From contig NZ_AMRV01000011.1 in the NCBI RefSeq assembly GCF_000342165.1, positions 18,340-82,339 on the forward strand: a stretch of DNA of 64,000 nucleotides, in the 5' to 3' direction. The notes beneath the pieces were generated by a model. The model saw only the letters and a list, made by a program, of their open reading frames with translations. It was not told the origin of the DNA and ran no database searches. Source of the DNA: Pacificimonas flava (GTDB lineage Bacteria > Pseudomonadota > Alphaproteobacteria > Sphingomonadales > Sphingomonadaceae). Shown here in pieces: positions 54,804-62,235 of the stretch. How positions within the stretch are numbered: the stretch's first letter is position 1; the number at the start of each line of letters is the position of its first letter. The position numbers were made by a program, and so were the translations under genes.

Positions 54804-55466
54804 ATGACGGGTCAGCACGAGCGCCTCAACGCCAGACGTCAAGCGATTACTGACGCGGCAAAGCGACTCTTCGTTCGCCAGGGTTACGAATCGACCAGCC
54901 TCGCGCAGATCATAGAGGTCTCGGGCGGTTCCCTTGCCACGCTCTACAAAATGTTCGGCAACAAGGAGGGCGTTCTCCTGGCCGTTCTGGCCGACGATCC
55001 GAGCAACGGTCTTCGGACGATCGAGCGCATCGCCTCCGAGGATTTGACGCCGCACGAAACCTTGATGCGCATCGGCCTCAGCATGCATGAGAAGTTCATG
55101 CGTCCGGAGACCCTGGCCATGATGCGCATCTGCATCGGCCTCAGCCTGAAGGACAAGGCGTGGGGCGAGCGGCTCGACACGGCTCTGGCGGAACCGACCA
55201 AGCAACGGCTCGCCGCCCTCTTTTCAGCCTGGCAGGGCGAGGGCGCCATACCGGCCGGGGACAACCCGGTCGAACTCGCGGAAATGTTTCTGGGCATGAT
55301 CGTCCACGAATTCCAGCTTCGTGCCATCATGCAGCGCGACGACATCTCGATCTGCGACGCCGCCGTCTGTCGGCGCGTGCGGCGATTCGGACGCGCCATC
55401 GGGATGCGTGAGGAACCGTGGAAAACCACTGCGTCCGTTCGGGAAACGGCGAGCGACGGAACGTAG
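54804..55466 (+). CDS. TetR/AcrR-family transcriptional repressor
   Basis: A 220-aa regulator with an N-terminal TetR helix-turn-helix (RRQAITDAAKRLFVRQGYE, then IIEVSGGSLATLYKMFGNKEG) and an AcrR-like C-terminal ligand domain (EDLTPHETLMRIGLSMHEKFM). It most likely represses the divergent RND operon and itself through the palindrome at 54746. ATG 54804 puts the helix-turn-helix at the usual distance from the N-terminus; an upstream in-frame ATG at 54744 would overlap the operator. Confidence 0.9.
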   Translation: MTGQHERLNARRQAITDAAKRLFVRQGYESTSLAQIIEVSGGSLATLYKMFGNKEGVLLAVLADDPSNGLRTIERIASEDLTPHETLMRIGLSMHEKFMRPETLAMMRICIGLSLKDKAWGERLDTALAEPTKQRLAALFSAWQGEGAIPAGDNPVELAEMFLGMIVHEFQLRAIMQRDDISICDAAVCRRVRRFGRAIGMREEPWKTTASVRETASDGT

Positions 55467-55494
55467 GGCACCGCAGGCGAAAGTGCCGAAATTC

Positions 55495-55568
55495 TGGAGG
55501 CCCGAGCCGGAATCGAACCGGCGTACAAGGATTTGCAGTCCTCTGCGTAACCACTCCGCCATCGGGCC
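55495..55568 (-). tRNA. tRNA-Cys (anticodon GCA)
   Basis: 74-nt cloverleaf on the minus strand: acceptor GGCCCGA/TCGGGCC, D-arm GCGGAGTGG, anticodon loop CTGCAAA (GCA), T-loop TTCGATT, encoded CCA. Confidence 0.97.
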
Positions 55569-55682
55569 TCGACAGCTTGAGGCGGCAGTATCGCCCCCTC
55601 GGAAGGAGCGCGGCTCTAACAGCGCGGCTTGGCGAAGGCAACTGTAGGCCCTACACGATGCGCGAGACGCCGCTCCGGGCAC

Positions 55683-55710
55683 TTGCGGCGCGCTGTATTA
55701 GGTGTATAAC
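55683..55710 (+). promoter_or_regulatory. Candidate promoter for the PCMT-tolC operon
   Basis: TTGCGG (55683-55688) and TATAAC (55705-55710) with 16-nt spacing, about 60 bp upstream of the methyltransferase start. A second weaker candidate is TTGAAC (55723) with TATGTT 17 nt on. Confidence 0.4.
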
Positions 55711-55714
55711 TCAC

Positions 55715-55753
55715 CCGTATGTTGAACCGCTCGAACACTGATCCGTATGTTGA
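55715..55753 (+). repeat. 11-bp direct repeat upstream of PCMT gene
   Basis: CCGTATGTTGA occurs at 55715-55725 and again at 55743-55753, a period of 28 bp, just downstream of a candidate promoter. It could be a pair of regulator sites on the same DNA face or a small duplication. Confidence 0.5.
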
Positions 55754-55767
55754 GGATACCGAACGCC

Positions 55768-56409
55768 GTGACCGAACCTGATTTTGCGAAGATGCGGAGA
55801 GCGATGGTCGATGGCCAGCTTCGTCCCAACACCGTAACCGAGGACCGCGTGGTCTCGGCCTTTCGAACCGTTCCCCGCGAAGCGTTCGTCCCCACCGAGT
55901 TTCGCCCCTTCGCCTATTATGATGAAGATATCGAGATCGCGCCCGGGCGGTTCCTGCTGGAGCCGCTGACACTGGGCCGGCTGCTGGACCGCGCCAATAT
56001 CCGGGAGGGCGAGCGGACGCTCGTCATCGGGGGCGGCACCGGTTATAGCGCGGCGCTGCTGGCGATGCTGGGCGCGAATGTGGTCTCCCTCGACAGCGAG
56101 GATGTTGCGCCAGCGGCGGCTGCGGCCGATTACAAAATTCAGTTCGTCACCGGAGACTTGACGGCCGGTCATGCGGACGGCGCACCCTATGACATGATCC
56201 TGTTCGAGGGGTTCGTCCAACAGATCCCCGCCGATATCGTCGCGCAGGTGGCGGAAGGCGGCCGCATCGCCGCCGTCACCATGGATGAGGGCGCGCCGCG
56301 TGCCGGCATCGGCCGCGTCTTCGGGCATCGTGTCGGGTGGACGTTTTTTGCCGACGCCTATGTGCCCGCGCTCCCCGGCTTCGCTCCGAGGCGGGAATTC
56401 ACGTTCTGA
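55768..56409 (+). CDS. Protein-L-isoaspartate O-methyltransferase family protein
   Basis: SAM-dependent methyltransferase of about 213 aa. The N-terminus FAKMRRAMVDGQLRPNTVTEDRVV and FRTVPREAFVP match PCMT homologues of alphaproteobacteria; the SAM motif I is LVIGGGTGYSAALLAMLG; motif II FVTGDLTAG. True isoaspartate repair activity is uncertain in this branch. GTG 55768 is preferred (GAGGA upstream) over ATG 55747, which lies within the direct repeat. Its stop shares a base with the TolC start. Confidence 0.88.
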   Translation: MTEPDFAKMRRAMVDGQLRPNTVTEDRVVSAFRTVPREAFVPTEFRPFAYYDEDIEIAPGRFLLEPLTLGRLLDRANIREGERTLVIGGGTGYSAALLAMLGANVVSLDSEDVAPAAAAADYKIQFVTGDLTAGHADGAPYDMILFEGFVQQIPADIVAQVAEGGRIAAVTMDEGAPRAGIGRVFGHRVGWTFFADAYVPALPGFAPRREFTF

Positions 56410-57899
56410 TGCGGTATTTCTGTTCGCGGATCGCCATCGCCGGCGGTCTGGCCGCGACGGCTGCCATTTCCCCCGCCTCGGCGGAAACGCTGCAGGATGC
56501 CTTTGCGTCCGCCTATTCCTCCAATCCCGACCTGACGAGTGCCCGGGCCGGTCAGCGGATCACGGACGAGACGCTGATACAGGCGCGATCCGCCACCCGC
56601 CCGACGGTAAGCGGCCAGGGCGTGATCGACCAGCAGACCTCCAACCCCGGCAGATTCGACGATCAGAGCCGGTTGGTGAACGTCGGTATCGAGCTGCGTC
56701 AGCCCGTCTACCGTGGCGGCCAGATTCGCAACGATCTGAAGGCTGCGGACCGCGGCGTTCTCGCCGGACGCGAGCAGATGCGCGGCACGGAAAACCAGGT
56801 CATGCTCGACACCGTCACCGTCTATATGGACGTGCTACGCGATCAGTCGGAAGTCGAACTGACCGAGAACAACGTGCGGGTGCTGGAAAGGCAATTGCAA
56901 GCCTCTCAGGACCGGTTCGAGGTCGGCGACGTAACGCGCACCGACGTCGCCCAATCGGAAGCGCGCCTAGCGCTTGCGCGTAGTCAGAACATCGCGGCGC
57001 TCGCCAATCTGGAGGCGAGCAAGAACGCCTATGCGCGTGTCGTCGGGCATGCGCCAGACGACCTGCAGCCGCCCCCGCCGCTGCCGCCGCTGCCGGACTC
57101 GCCGGAGGAAGCGGTCGATACGGCGCTTGAGCAGAACCCGTTCATCATTTCTGCAAGGCTGCAGGAAGATGCGCAGCGTTACCGGGCCAAATCGGCGCGC
57201 GCCGCACGGCTGCCCAGTGTCGATGCGACATTCGCGGTCGGCTATACGAACTTTCGCGGCGTCGTCGCCGGCGGTGGCGGCCTGCGCGCCGGCGGCGTCG
57301 ACTTTACGCAGAACATCGGCGCGACCGTCACGGTCCCGCTCTATCAGCGCGGACAGGTTGGCAGCCAGATTCGCAGCCAGATGGCCCGTGCCGACCAATT
57401 GCGGGAGGATGCGCTGAACGCTGAACGACAGGTGATCGAGCGGGTGCGTACGGCGTTCGAAAACCTTCGGGCTGCGCGGGCGACGATTCAGGCCTCGAGC
57501 ATCGCGGTCGATTCGAATACCCTCGCCCTCGAGGGGACGCGCGCGGAGCTGACGGTCGGCACGCGAAATATTCTCGACGTACTGAATGCAGAGCAGGAAT
57601 TGCTCAACGCGCAGGTCCAGCTCGTCCGCGCCGAGCGCAATTCCTATGTGGCCGGCTTCGCGCTTCTCGCGGCCCTTGGCCGTGCGGAGGCGAGCGATCT
57701 GAGCGTGCCCGTTGAACTCTATAATTCCGAAGAATATCTCGACCGGGCGGACGATCACTGGTTCGACTGGGATGCCGAGTTCGAGGCACAGCCGCTGCGC
57801 ACCGACGTGAAGGTGCCGGCGCGGCCCGATATCGTGCAGCCGCCGATCCCCGATCCGACGCCGGCGCCGCCCAGCGTCGACGAGATCGCCGAGGGTTAG
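56409..57899 (+). CDS. TolC-family outer-membrane protein
   Basis: Outer-membrane channel of 496 aa with signal peptide (IAIAGGLAATAAISPASA). The TolC core is clear: ETLQDAFASAYSSNPDLTSARAG, RQPVYRGGQIRNDLKAADR, IGATVTVPLYQRGQVGSQIR, LTVGTRNILDVLNAEQELL. It is the general TolC-like gene found downstream of PCMT in many alphaproteobacteria, distinct from the secretion-operon copy at 13.5-14.9 kb. The start overlaps the PCMT stop by one base. Confidence 0.92.
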   Translation: MRYFCSRIAIAGGLAATAAISPASAETLQDAFASAYSSNPDLTSARAGQRITDETLIQARSATRPTVSGQGVIDQQTSNPGRFDDQSRLVNVGIELRQPVYRGGQIRNDLKAADRGVLAGREQMRGTENQVMLDTVTVYMDVLRDQSEVELTENNVRVLERQLQASQDRFEVGDVTRTDVAQSEARLALARSQNIAALANLEASKNAYARVVGHAPDDLQPPPPLPPLPDSPEEAVDTALEQNPFIISARLQEDAQRYRAKSARAARLPSVDATFAVGYTNFRGVVAGGGGLRAGGVDFTQNIGATVTVPLYQRGQVGSQIRSQMARADQLREDALNAERQVIERVRTAFENLRAARATIQASSIAVDSNTLALEGTRAELTVGTRNILDVLNAEQELLNAQVQLVRAERNSYVAGFALLAALGRAEASDLSVPVELYNSEEYLDRADDHWFDWDAEFEAQPLRTDVKVPARPDIVQPPIPDPTPAPPSVDEIAEG

Positions 57900-57914
57900 A
57901 GAGCGACAGACACC

Positions 57915-58244
57915 ATGTCCGAGAAGCCGGATCAGCCGAAACAGTCGATGAACGAGATCCTTGCGTCGATCCGCGCCATTATCGGCGACGGGGACAGCGC
58001 ATCGGCGAAGGGCAAGCAGACGACGGCGTCCATTGCCGAGGCACTGGCGGAAGATGATCCCGCCCCCACACGACCTGCACCGCCACCGTCCGGGCCGCAA
58101 TCCCACCGCATTGGCACCTTGACCGTGGAGGAACTGGCGGCGGAACTGATGCGGCCGATGTTGCAGCGCTGGATGGATGAAAACCTGCACGACATCGTCA
58201 AGGATCTCGTCGCCGGCGAGGTGAAGCGTAAGGTCGGGCGCTAG
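57915..58244 (+). CDS. PopZ/DUF2497-family polar organising protein
   Basis: A 109-aa protein with the PopZ layout: N-terminal helix QSMNEILASIRAIIGD, a Pro/Ala-rich disordered middle (PAPTRPAPPPSGPQ), and a C-terminal helical pair (LTVEELAAELMRPMLQRWMD, LHDIVKDLVAGEVKRKVG). In Caulobacter PopZ assembles polar condensates that anchor ParB-parS. The protein is shorter than Caulobacter PopZ. It is 15 bp after tolC. Confidence 0.9.
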   Translation: MSEKPDQPKQSMNEILASIRAIIGDGDSASAKGKQTTASIAEALAEDDPAPTRPAPPPSGPQSHRIGTLTVEELAAELMRPMLQRWMDENLHDIVKDLVAGEVKRKVGR

Positions 58245-58349
58245 GAGCGGAACGCGGGAGCGGCGGTATCGACGACGCTGGTCGGAGATCGACGAAAATT
58301 CGCCCCTACAATTTTGCCATGGACGAAACGCCGCGCTAGCAGTTCGGCC

Positions 58350-60368
58350 ATGAAGATCCTTTCCACCGCAGCCACGCTGTTCCTCGCCGCGACGTCGCTT
58401 GCCGCACCGGCATCCGCTCGCCCGTTCACCGCCGACGACCTCGCCGGTCTCAACCGGCTCGGCGACAGCGCCCTCTCCCCGGACGGAAACACGCTCGTCT
58501 TCTCGATGCGGGAAACGGATTTCGAGGCAAATAGGGGCCGCACCGACCTCTTTCGACTCGATCTGTCGAGGGCGAACGCCACACCGCAGCGCTGGCTGGC
58601 CGATCCCGAATCGGACTCCAGCCCGGTTTTCTCGGCCGACGGCACGGCCGTCTATTGGTTGTCGGGCCGTTCCGGCGACGCGCAGGTGTGGCGTGCACCG
58701 CTGTCGGATGGTGAGCCCATGCAGATCACGCGCATCGAGGACGGCATTTCGGGATTTCACCTGTCGCCGACGGACGACCGCGTCGTCTACTGGAAGACGG
58801 TGTCCACCCCGGATGACGCGGCGGGCAGCGGCATGGTCTACGACCGGCTGTTCGTGCGCCAGTGGGACACGTGGACGGATGGCGACCGGCAGCAGATTTT
58901 CTCCCTCGCCCTCGGTGCGAACGGCACGACGGGGGATCCGGTGGCGCTGAGCGCGGACCTGACCGGCAACGTACCCACCCTGCCCTTCGGCGGCGGCGAA
59001 GACGTTGCCTTTTCGCCCGATGGCCGCACGATCTATTTCGTGATGCGGGAAGCGACGCCGGACGAAGCTTGGTCGACAAACACCGACATCTACGCGGTGC
59101 CGGCCGACGGGAGCGCTGCGGCGGAAAACCTGACCGCGGACGCGAAGGGCTATGACCGCAATCCCGTTCCTTCGCCGGACGGTCGCTATCTCGCCTACCT
59201 TTCCATGGAGACACCGGGCTACGAGTCCGATCAGGCGAAGCTGATGCTGCGCGACCTGCAATCGGGAGAGGTGCGGGCCATGTCGGCCAACCGGACGATG
59301 TCGGTGGACAACATCGTCTGGGGTCCGGATTCCGAAAGCATGATCATCGGGCGGCACGAGGGCTGGAATGCCCGCGCGCACTGGATGGACCTCGATACGC
59401 GCCACCGGCTGCTGAACCTGCCGGAGGGGGCGGTGAGCGTCGTCGACTATACCGAAGACGGGGTCCTGTTCTCGCGCTCCTCCCTGACCGAGCCGGGCGA
59501 CCTCTACTGGCTCAGCGGCAATAGCGGCAGCGACGTACGCCGGCTGACCGCGATCAACGCCGAAAAGCTGGAGGGGGTTGAATTTTCGGAGGTGGAACGC
59601 TTCAACTTCTCCGGCGCGCAGGGCCACAATGTCTTCGGCTATGCCGTGAAACCGGCAGGCCTTGCGGAGGGCGCCGTTGCCCCCACGGTACTCTGGTCGC
59701 ATGGCGGACCGCAGGGCCAATGGTCGAACGCCTGGTCGACGCGCTGGAACCCGATGGTTTGGGCGGGACAAGGCTATGCCATCGTCACCGTCGATTTCCA
59801 CGGTTCGTCCGGCTATTCTCAGGATTTCACCGATTCCATTCAGGGCGACTGGGGCGGCAAGCCGCTGAAGGACTTGCAAATGGGCCTGGCCTACGCCCGC
59901 GGCCGGTTCCCGTGGCTCGACAGCGACAAGGCCTGCGCGGCGGGTGCCTCCTACGGCGGCTACATGATGAACTGGATCGAGGGGAATTGGCCGGACGAAT
60001 TCGCCTGCATCGTCAACCATGACGGGCTCTTCGATGTTCGCTCCATGTATTATTCGACGGAGGAACTGTTCTTTCCCGAACATGATTTCGGCGGGCCCTA
60101 TTTCGAGAATGAGGAGCTGTACGAACGCTGGAACCCGGTGAATTTCGTCGACGAATGGAAAACGCCCATGCTCGTCATCCACGGCGAGAAGGATTACCGT
60201 GTGCCGATCGAACAGGGTCTCGGTGCCTTCACGGCCCTGCAGCGCAAGGGCATCGACAGCCGCCTGCTGGTCTTCCCGGATGAAAATCACTGGGTGCTGA
60301 AGCCCAACAACAGCCTGCAATGGCACAGCGAAATCTTCCGCTGGCTGGACGAATATCTGAAGGACTAG
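58350..60368 (+). CDS. S9-family prolyl oligopeptidase-like peptidase, secreted
   Basis: Serine peptidase of 672 aa with signal peptide (STAATLFLAATSLAAPASA). A seven-bladed beta-propeller with WD40/TolB-like blades (SALSPDGNTLVFSM, SPVFSADGTAVYWLS, DVAFSPDGRTIYFV) precedes the alpha/beta-hydrolase domain. Catalytic triad S534 in GASYGGYMM, D615 in HGEKDYRVP, H647 in DENHWVL. It resembles dipeptidyl/acylaminoacyl peptidases (S9B/C). ATG 58350 gives the signal peptide; upstream in-frame TTG at 58314 is not used. No clear Shine-Dalgarno. Confidence 0.9.
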   Translation: MKILSTAATLFLAATSLAAPASARPFTADDLAGLNRLGDSALSPDGNTLVFSMRETDFEANRGRTDLFRLDLSRANATPQRWLADPESDSSPVFSADGTAVYWLSGRSGDAQVWRAPLSDGEPMQITRIEDGISGFHLSPTDDRVVYWKTVSTPDDAAGSGMVYDRLFVRQWDTWTDGDRQQIFSLALGANGTTGDPVALSADLTGNVPTLPFGGGEDVAFSPDGRTIYFVMREATPDEAWSTNTDIYAVPADGSAAAENLTADAKGYDRNPVPSPDGRYLAYLSMETPGYESDQAKLMLRDLQSGEVRAMSANRTMSVDNIVWGPDSESMIIGRHEGWNARAHWMDLDTRHRLLNLPEGAVSVVDYTEDGVLFSRSSLTEPGDLYWLSGNSGSDVRRLTAINAEKLEGVEFSEVERFNFSGAQGHNVFGYAVKPAGLAEGAVAPTVLWSHGGPQGQWSNAWSTRWNPMVWAGQGYAIVTVDFHGSSGYSQDFTDSIQGDWGGKPLKDLQMGLAYARGRFPWLDSDKACAAGASYGGYMMNWIEGNWPDEFACIVNHDGLFDVRSMYYSTEELFFPEHDFGGPYFENEELYERWNPVNFVDEWKTPMLVIHGEKDYRVPIEQGLGAFTALQRKGIDSRLLVFPDENHWVLKPNNSLQWHSEIFRWLDEYLKD

Positions 60369-60500
60369 CCGCGCCAATATACTGCCGCCCTGTCTCCTCG
60401 CGGCCGGTCGTACCATATCGCATAGGGTGACAGCGGCTCGTCCGCCTCCTACGACTTTGGCCGCACAGCACCGATGCAAGAGGATCGAGAGGACCCCGCC

Positions 60501-61685
60501 ATGGCGCGCCAGAACGGACAGGTGAACGAGGGCATGGACGCCGAGAGTTTCGAGGCGTTTCTGGAGCAGCTGGACCGGTGGGTACGAGAGCGCCTGATCC
60601 CGGCCGAAGCCCGGACCATCGAGATGAACCGGGTCCCGGACGACGTCCGGCAGGAGATGGTCGACATGGGGCTGTTCGGCATCACCACGCCGGAGGCCTA
60701 TGGCGGCGCCGGGATGAAGACCTCGCAGTATATCGAGACCATGAAGCGCATCAGCTATGCGGCGCCTGCCTATCGATCGCTGCTGTCGATCAATGTCGGC
60801 ATGGTGACGACGGCGCTGGTGAAGGGCGGGACCGACGCGCAGCGGCAGGAATGGCTGCCGAAACTGTCCGGCGGCACCATCGCCGCCTTCGCACTGACCG
60901 AGCCTGGCTCCGGCTCCGACAGTGCGGGCCTGACGACGACCGCGGTTCGGGATGGCGACCATTATGTACTGAACGGCACCAAGCGCTACATCACCAACGC
61001 GCCCTTTGCCGACATGGTGATCGTCATGGCGCGCACCTCGAAGGAGAACTTGCCAAAGAACGCGCATGTCAGCGCCTTTCTGGTGCCGGTGGATGCCCCC
61101 GGTGTCACCATCGGCAAGCCCGACGAGAAGATGGGCCAGGCGGGCGCGCAGATCGCCGACGTCATTCTGGAGGACGCGCGCATTCCGGCGGAGAACCTCC
61201 TTGGCGGGGAGGAGGGCAAGGGCTTTCAGGTGGCGATGCAGAGCCTCGACAATGGCCGCTTGTCCATTGCCGCCTGCTCCACCGCCTATGCCCAGCGCGC
61301 CCTCGACAGCGGGCTGAAATATGCGACCGAGCGCAAGGCGTTCGGAGAACCGATTTCGGGCTTTCAGTTGATCCAGGCGATGCTGGCGGACTCCAAGGCG
61401 GAAATCTATGCCAGCGAATGCATGATCAGGGACGCCACGGCAAAGGCGGACACCGGACAGCGCGTGTCGATGGAGGCCGCCTGCGCCAAGATGTTCGCCA
61501 GCGAAATGTGCGGCCGCGTGGTCGACCGAGTCGTGCAGATCTATGGCGGCGCTGGCTATTTGAAGGAATATGACGCCGAACGCTTCTTCCGCGACGCCCG
61601 CCTCTACCGCATCTACGAGGGCACGACGCAGATTCAGCAGCTCGTGATCGCCAAGGCCATGCTGCGGGAGGTTGGGGCGCTTTAG
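60501..61685 (+). CDS. Acyl-CoA dehydrogenase
   Basis: FAD enzyme oxidising acyl-CoA to enoyl-CoA, 394 aa. FAD/substrate motifs FALTEPGSGSDSAGLTT, YITNAPFAD, and RKAFGEPISGFQLIQ; catalytic base E373 in YEGTTQIQQ. GAGAGGA precedes ATG 60501 at 7 nt, so the upstream in-frame ATG is ignored. Chain length or branched-chain preference cannot be fixed. The palindromic repeats start 36 bp after the stop. Confidence 0.93.
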   Translation: MARQNGQVNEGMDAESFEAFLEQLDRWVRERLIPAEARTIEMNRVPDDVRQEMVDMGLFGITTPEAYGGAGMKTSQYIETMKRISYAAPAYRSLLSINVGMVTTALVKGGTDAQRQEWLPKLSGGTIAAFALTEPGSGSDSAGLTTTAVRDGDHYVLNGTKRYITNAPFADMVIVMARTSKENLPKNAHVSAFLVPVDAPGVTIGKPDEKMGQAGAQIADVILEDARIPAENLLGGEEGKGFQVAMQSLDNGRLSIAACSTAYAQRALDSGLKYATERKAFGEPISGFQLIQAMLADSKAEIYASECMIRDATAKADTGQRVSMEAACAKMFASEMCGRVVDRVVQIYGGAGYLKEYDAERFFRDARLYRIYEGTTQIQQLVIAKAMLREVGAL

Positions 61686-61720
61686 GGCAAAAGATGGACG
61701 CTGGCTCCGGCGGCGCCGCC

Positions 61721-61753
61721 ATGGCGTAGATCCCGGCTTTCGCCGGGATGACG
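61721..61753 (+). repeat. Palindromic repeat copy A
   Basis: 33-bp element whose core ATCCCGGC-TTTC-GCCGGGAT is an 8-bp perfect palindrome, followed by GACG. It differs from copy C at one base. It sits after the acyl-CoA dehydrogenase gene and in opposite orientation to copy B, 23 bp away. Confidence 0.85.
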
Positions 61754-61776
61754 CTGAATGGTGGAGTATTCCCAAC

Positions 61777-61807
61777 CGTCATCCCGGCGGAAGCCGGGAT
61801 CCACGCC
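61777..61807 (-). repeat. Palindromic repeat copy B (inverted)
   Basis: Same element as A and C but on the other strand, with loop GGAA instead of the complement of TTTC. It lies 40 bp beyond the 3' end of the GIY-YIG gene. Confidence 0.85.
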
Positions 61808-61847
61808 GTGGGGATTCGCCCCGACGCTGAGGCTGCTGTCCCCATGC

Positions 61848-62135
61848 TCAGGCGTGCAGCCAGCGGGAGAGGTCGAACCAGTCGGGGTTCCGCTTCTCGA
61901 TGGCCTCGACCTTCCAAGCGCGTTTCCAGTCCTTCATGCGCTTTTCGCAGGCGATCGCGTCGTCGACGCTTGCGAATTCCTCGTACCAGACGAGGCGGTG
62001 GCATTTGTATCGGCGGGTGAAGGCACTGCCCTCGCCGCGCCTGTGCTGGGCGGTGCGCTCGGGGAGATCGGCTGTGACGCCGATGTAGAGAGTGCCCTGT
62101 TTCCGGCTTGCCATGATGTAGGTGTAGCCGGGGAT
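61848..62135 (-). CDS. GIY-YIG domain nuclease-like small protein, apparent ATC start
   Basis: Single-domain GIY-YIG (UPF0213/YhbQ-type) protein of about 95 aa: GYTYIMASRKQGTLYIGVTADLPERTAQH, then RLVWYEEFASVDDAIACEK-type helix and the C-terminal KRNPDWFDLSRWL. The first ATG (62114) would cut the motif between its YTYI and LYIG strands. Upstream the frame contains no ATG/GTG/TTG; ATC 62135 lies 8 nt after AAGGAG and gives PGYTYIMAS, the usual N-terminus with ATC in place of ATG. It is flanked almost symmetrically by inverted repeat B (40 bp) and repeat C (42 bp). Function of such proteins is unknown. Confidence 0.85.
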   Translation of the reverse strand: MPGYTYIMASRKQGTLYIGVTADLPERTAQHRRGEGSAFTRRYKCHRLVWYEEFASVDDAIACEKRMKDWKRAWKVEAIEKRNPDWFDLSRWLHA

Positions 62136-62177
62136 TTTGCGTTCTCCTTCAATCAGACATTTCGCGGCTGGGTTGTT

Positions 62178-62210
62178 ATGGCGTGGATCCCGGCTTTCGC
62201 CGGGATGACG
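62178..62210 (+). repeat. Palindromic repeat copy C
   Basis: 33-bp copy of the same palindromic element as A (one difference), 42 bp upstream of the GIY-YIG start and inverted relative to copy B. It lies just beyond the aldehyde dehydrogenase stop. Confidence 0.85.
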
Positions 62211-62235
62211 GAGAGTGGGGTGTCAGGAGTATGGC

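Noticed and set aside
56967..61775. A 1602-codon open frame on the minus strand
   Set aside because: It lies antisense to four well-supported genes (TolC, PopZ-like, S9 peptidase, acyl-CoA dehydrogenase). Its translation is rich in His, Arg and Gly and shows no domain; long antisense frames are common in GC-rich DNA.
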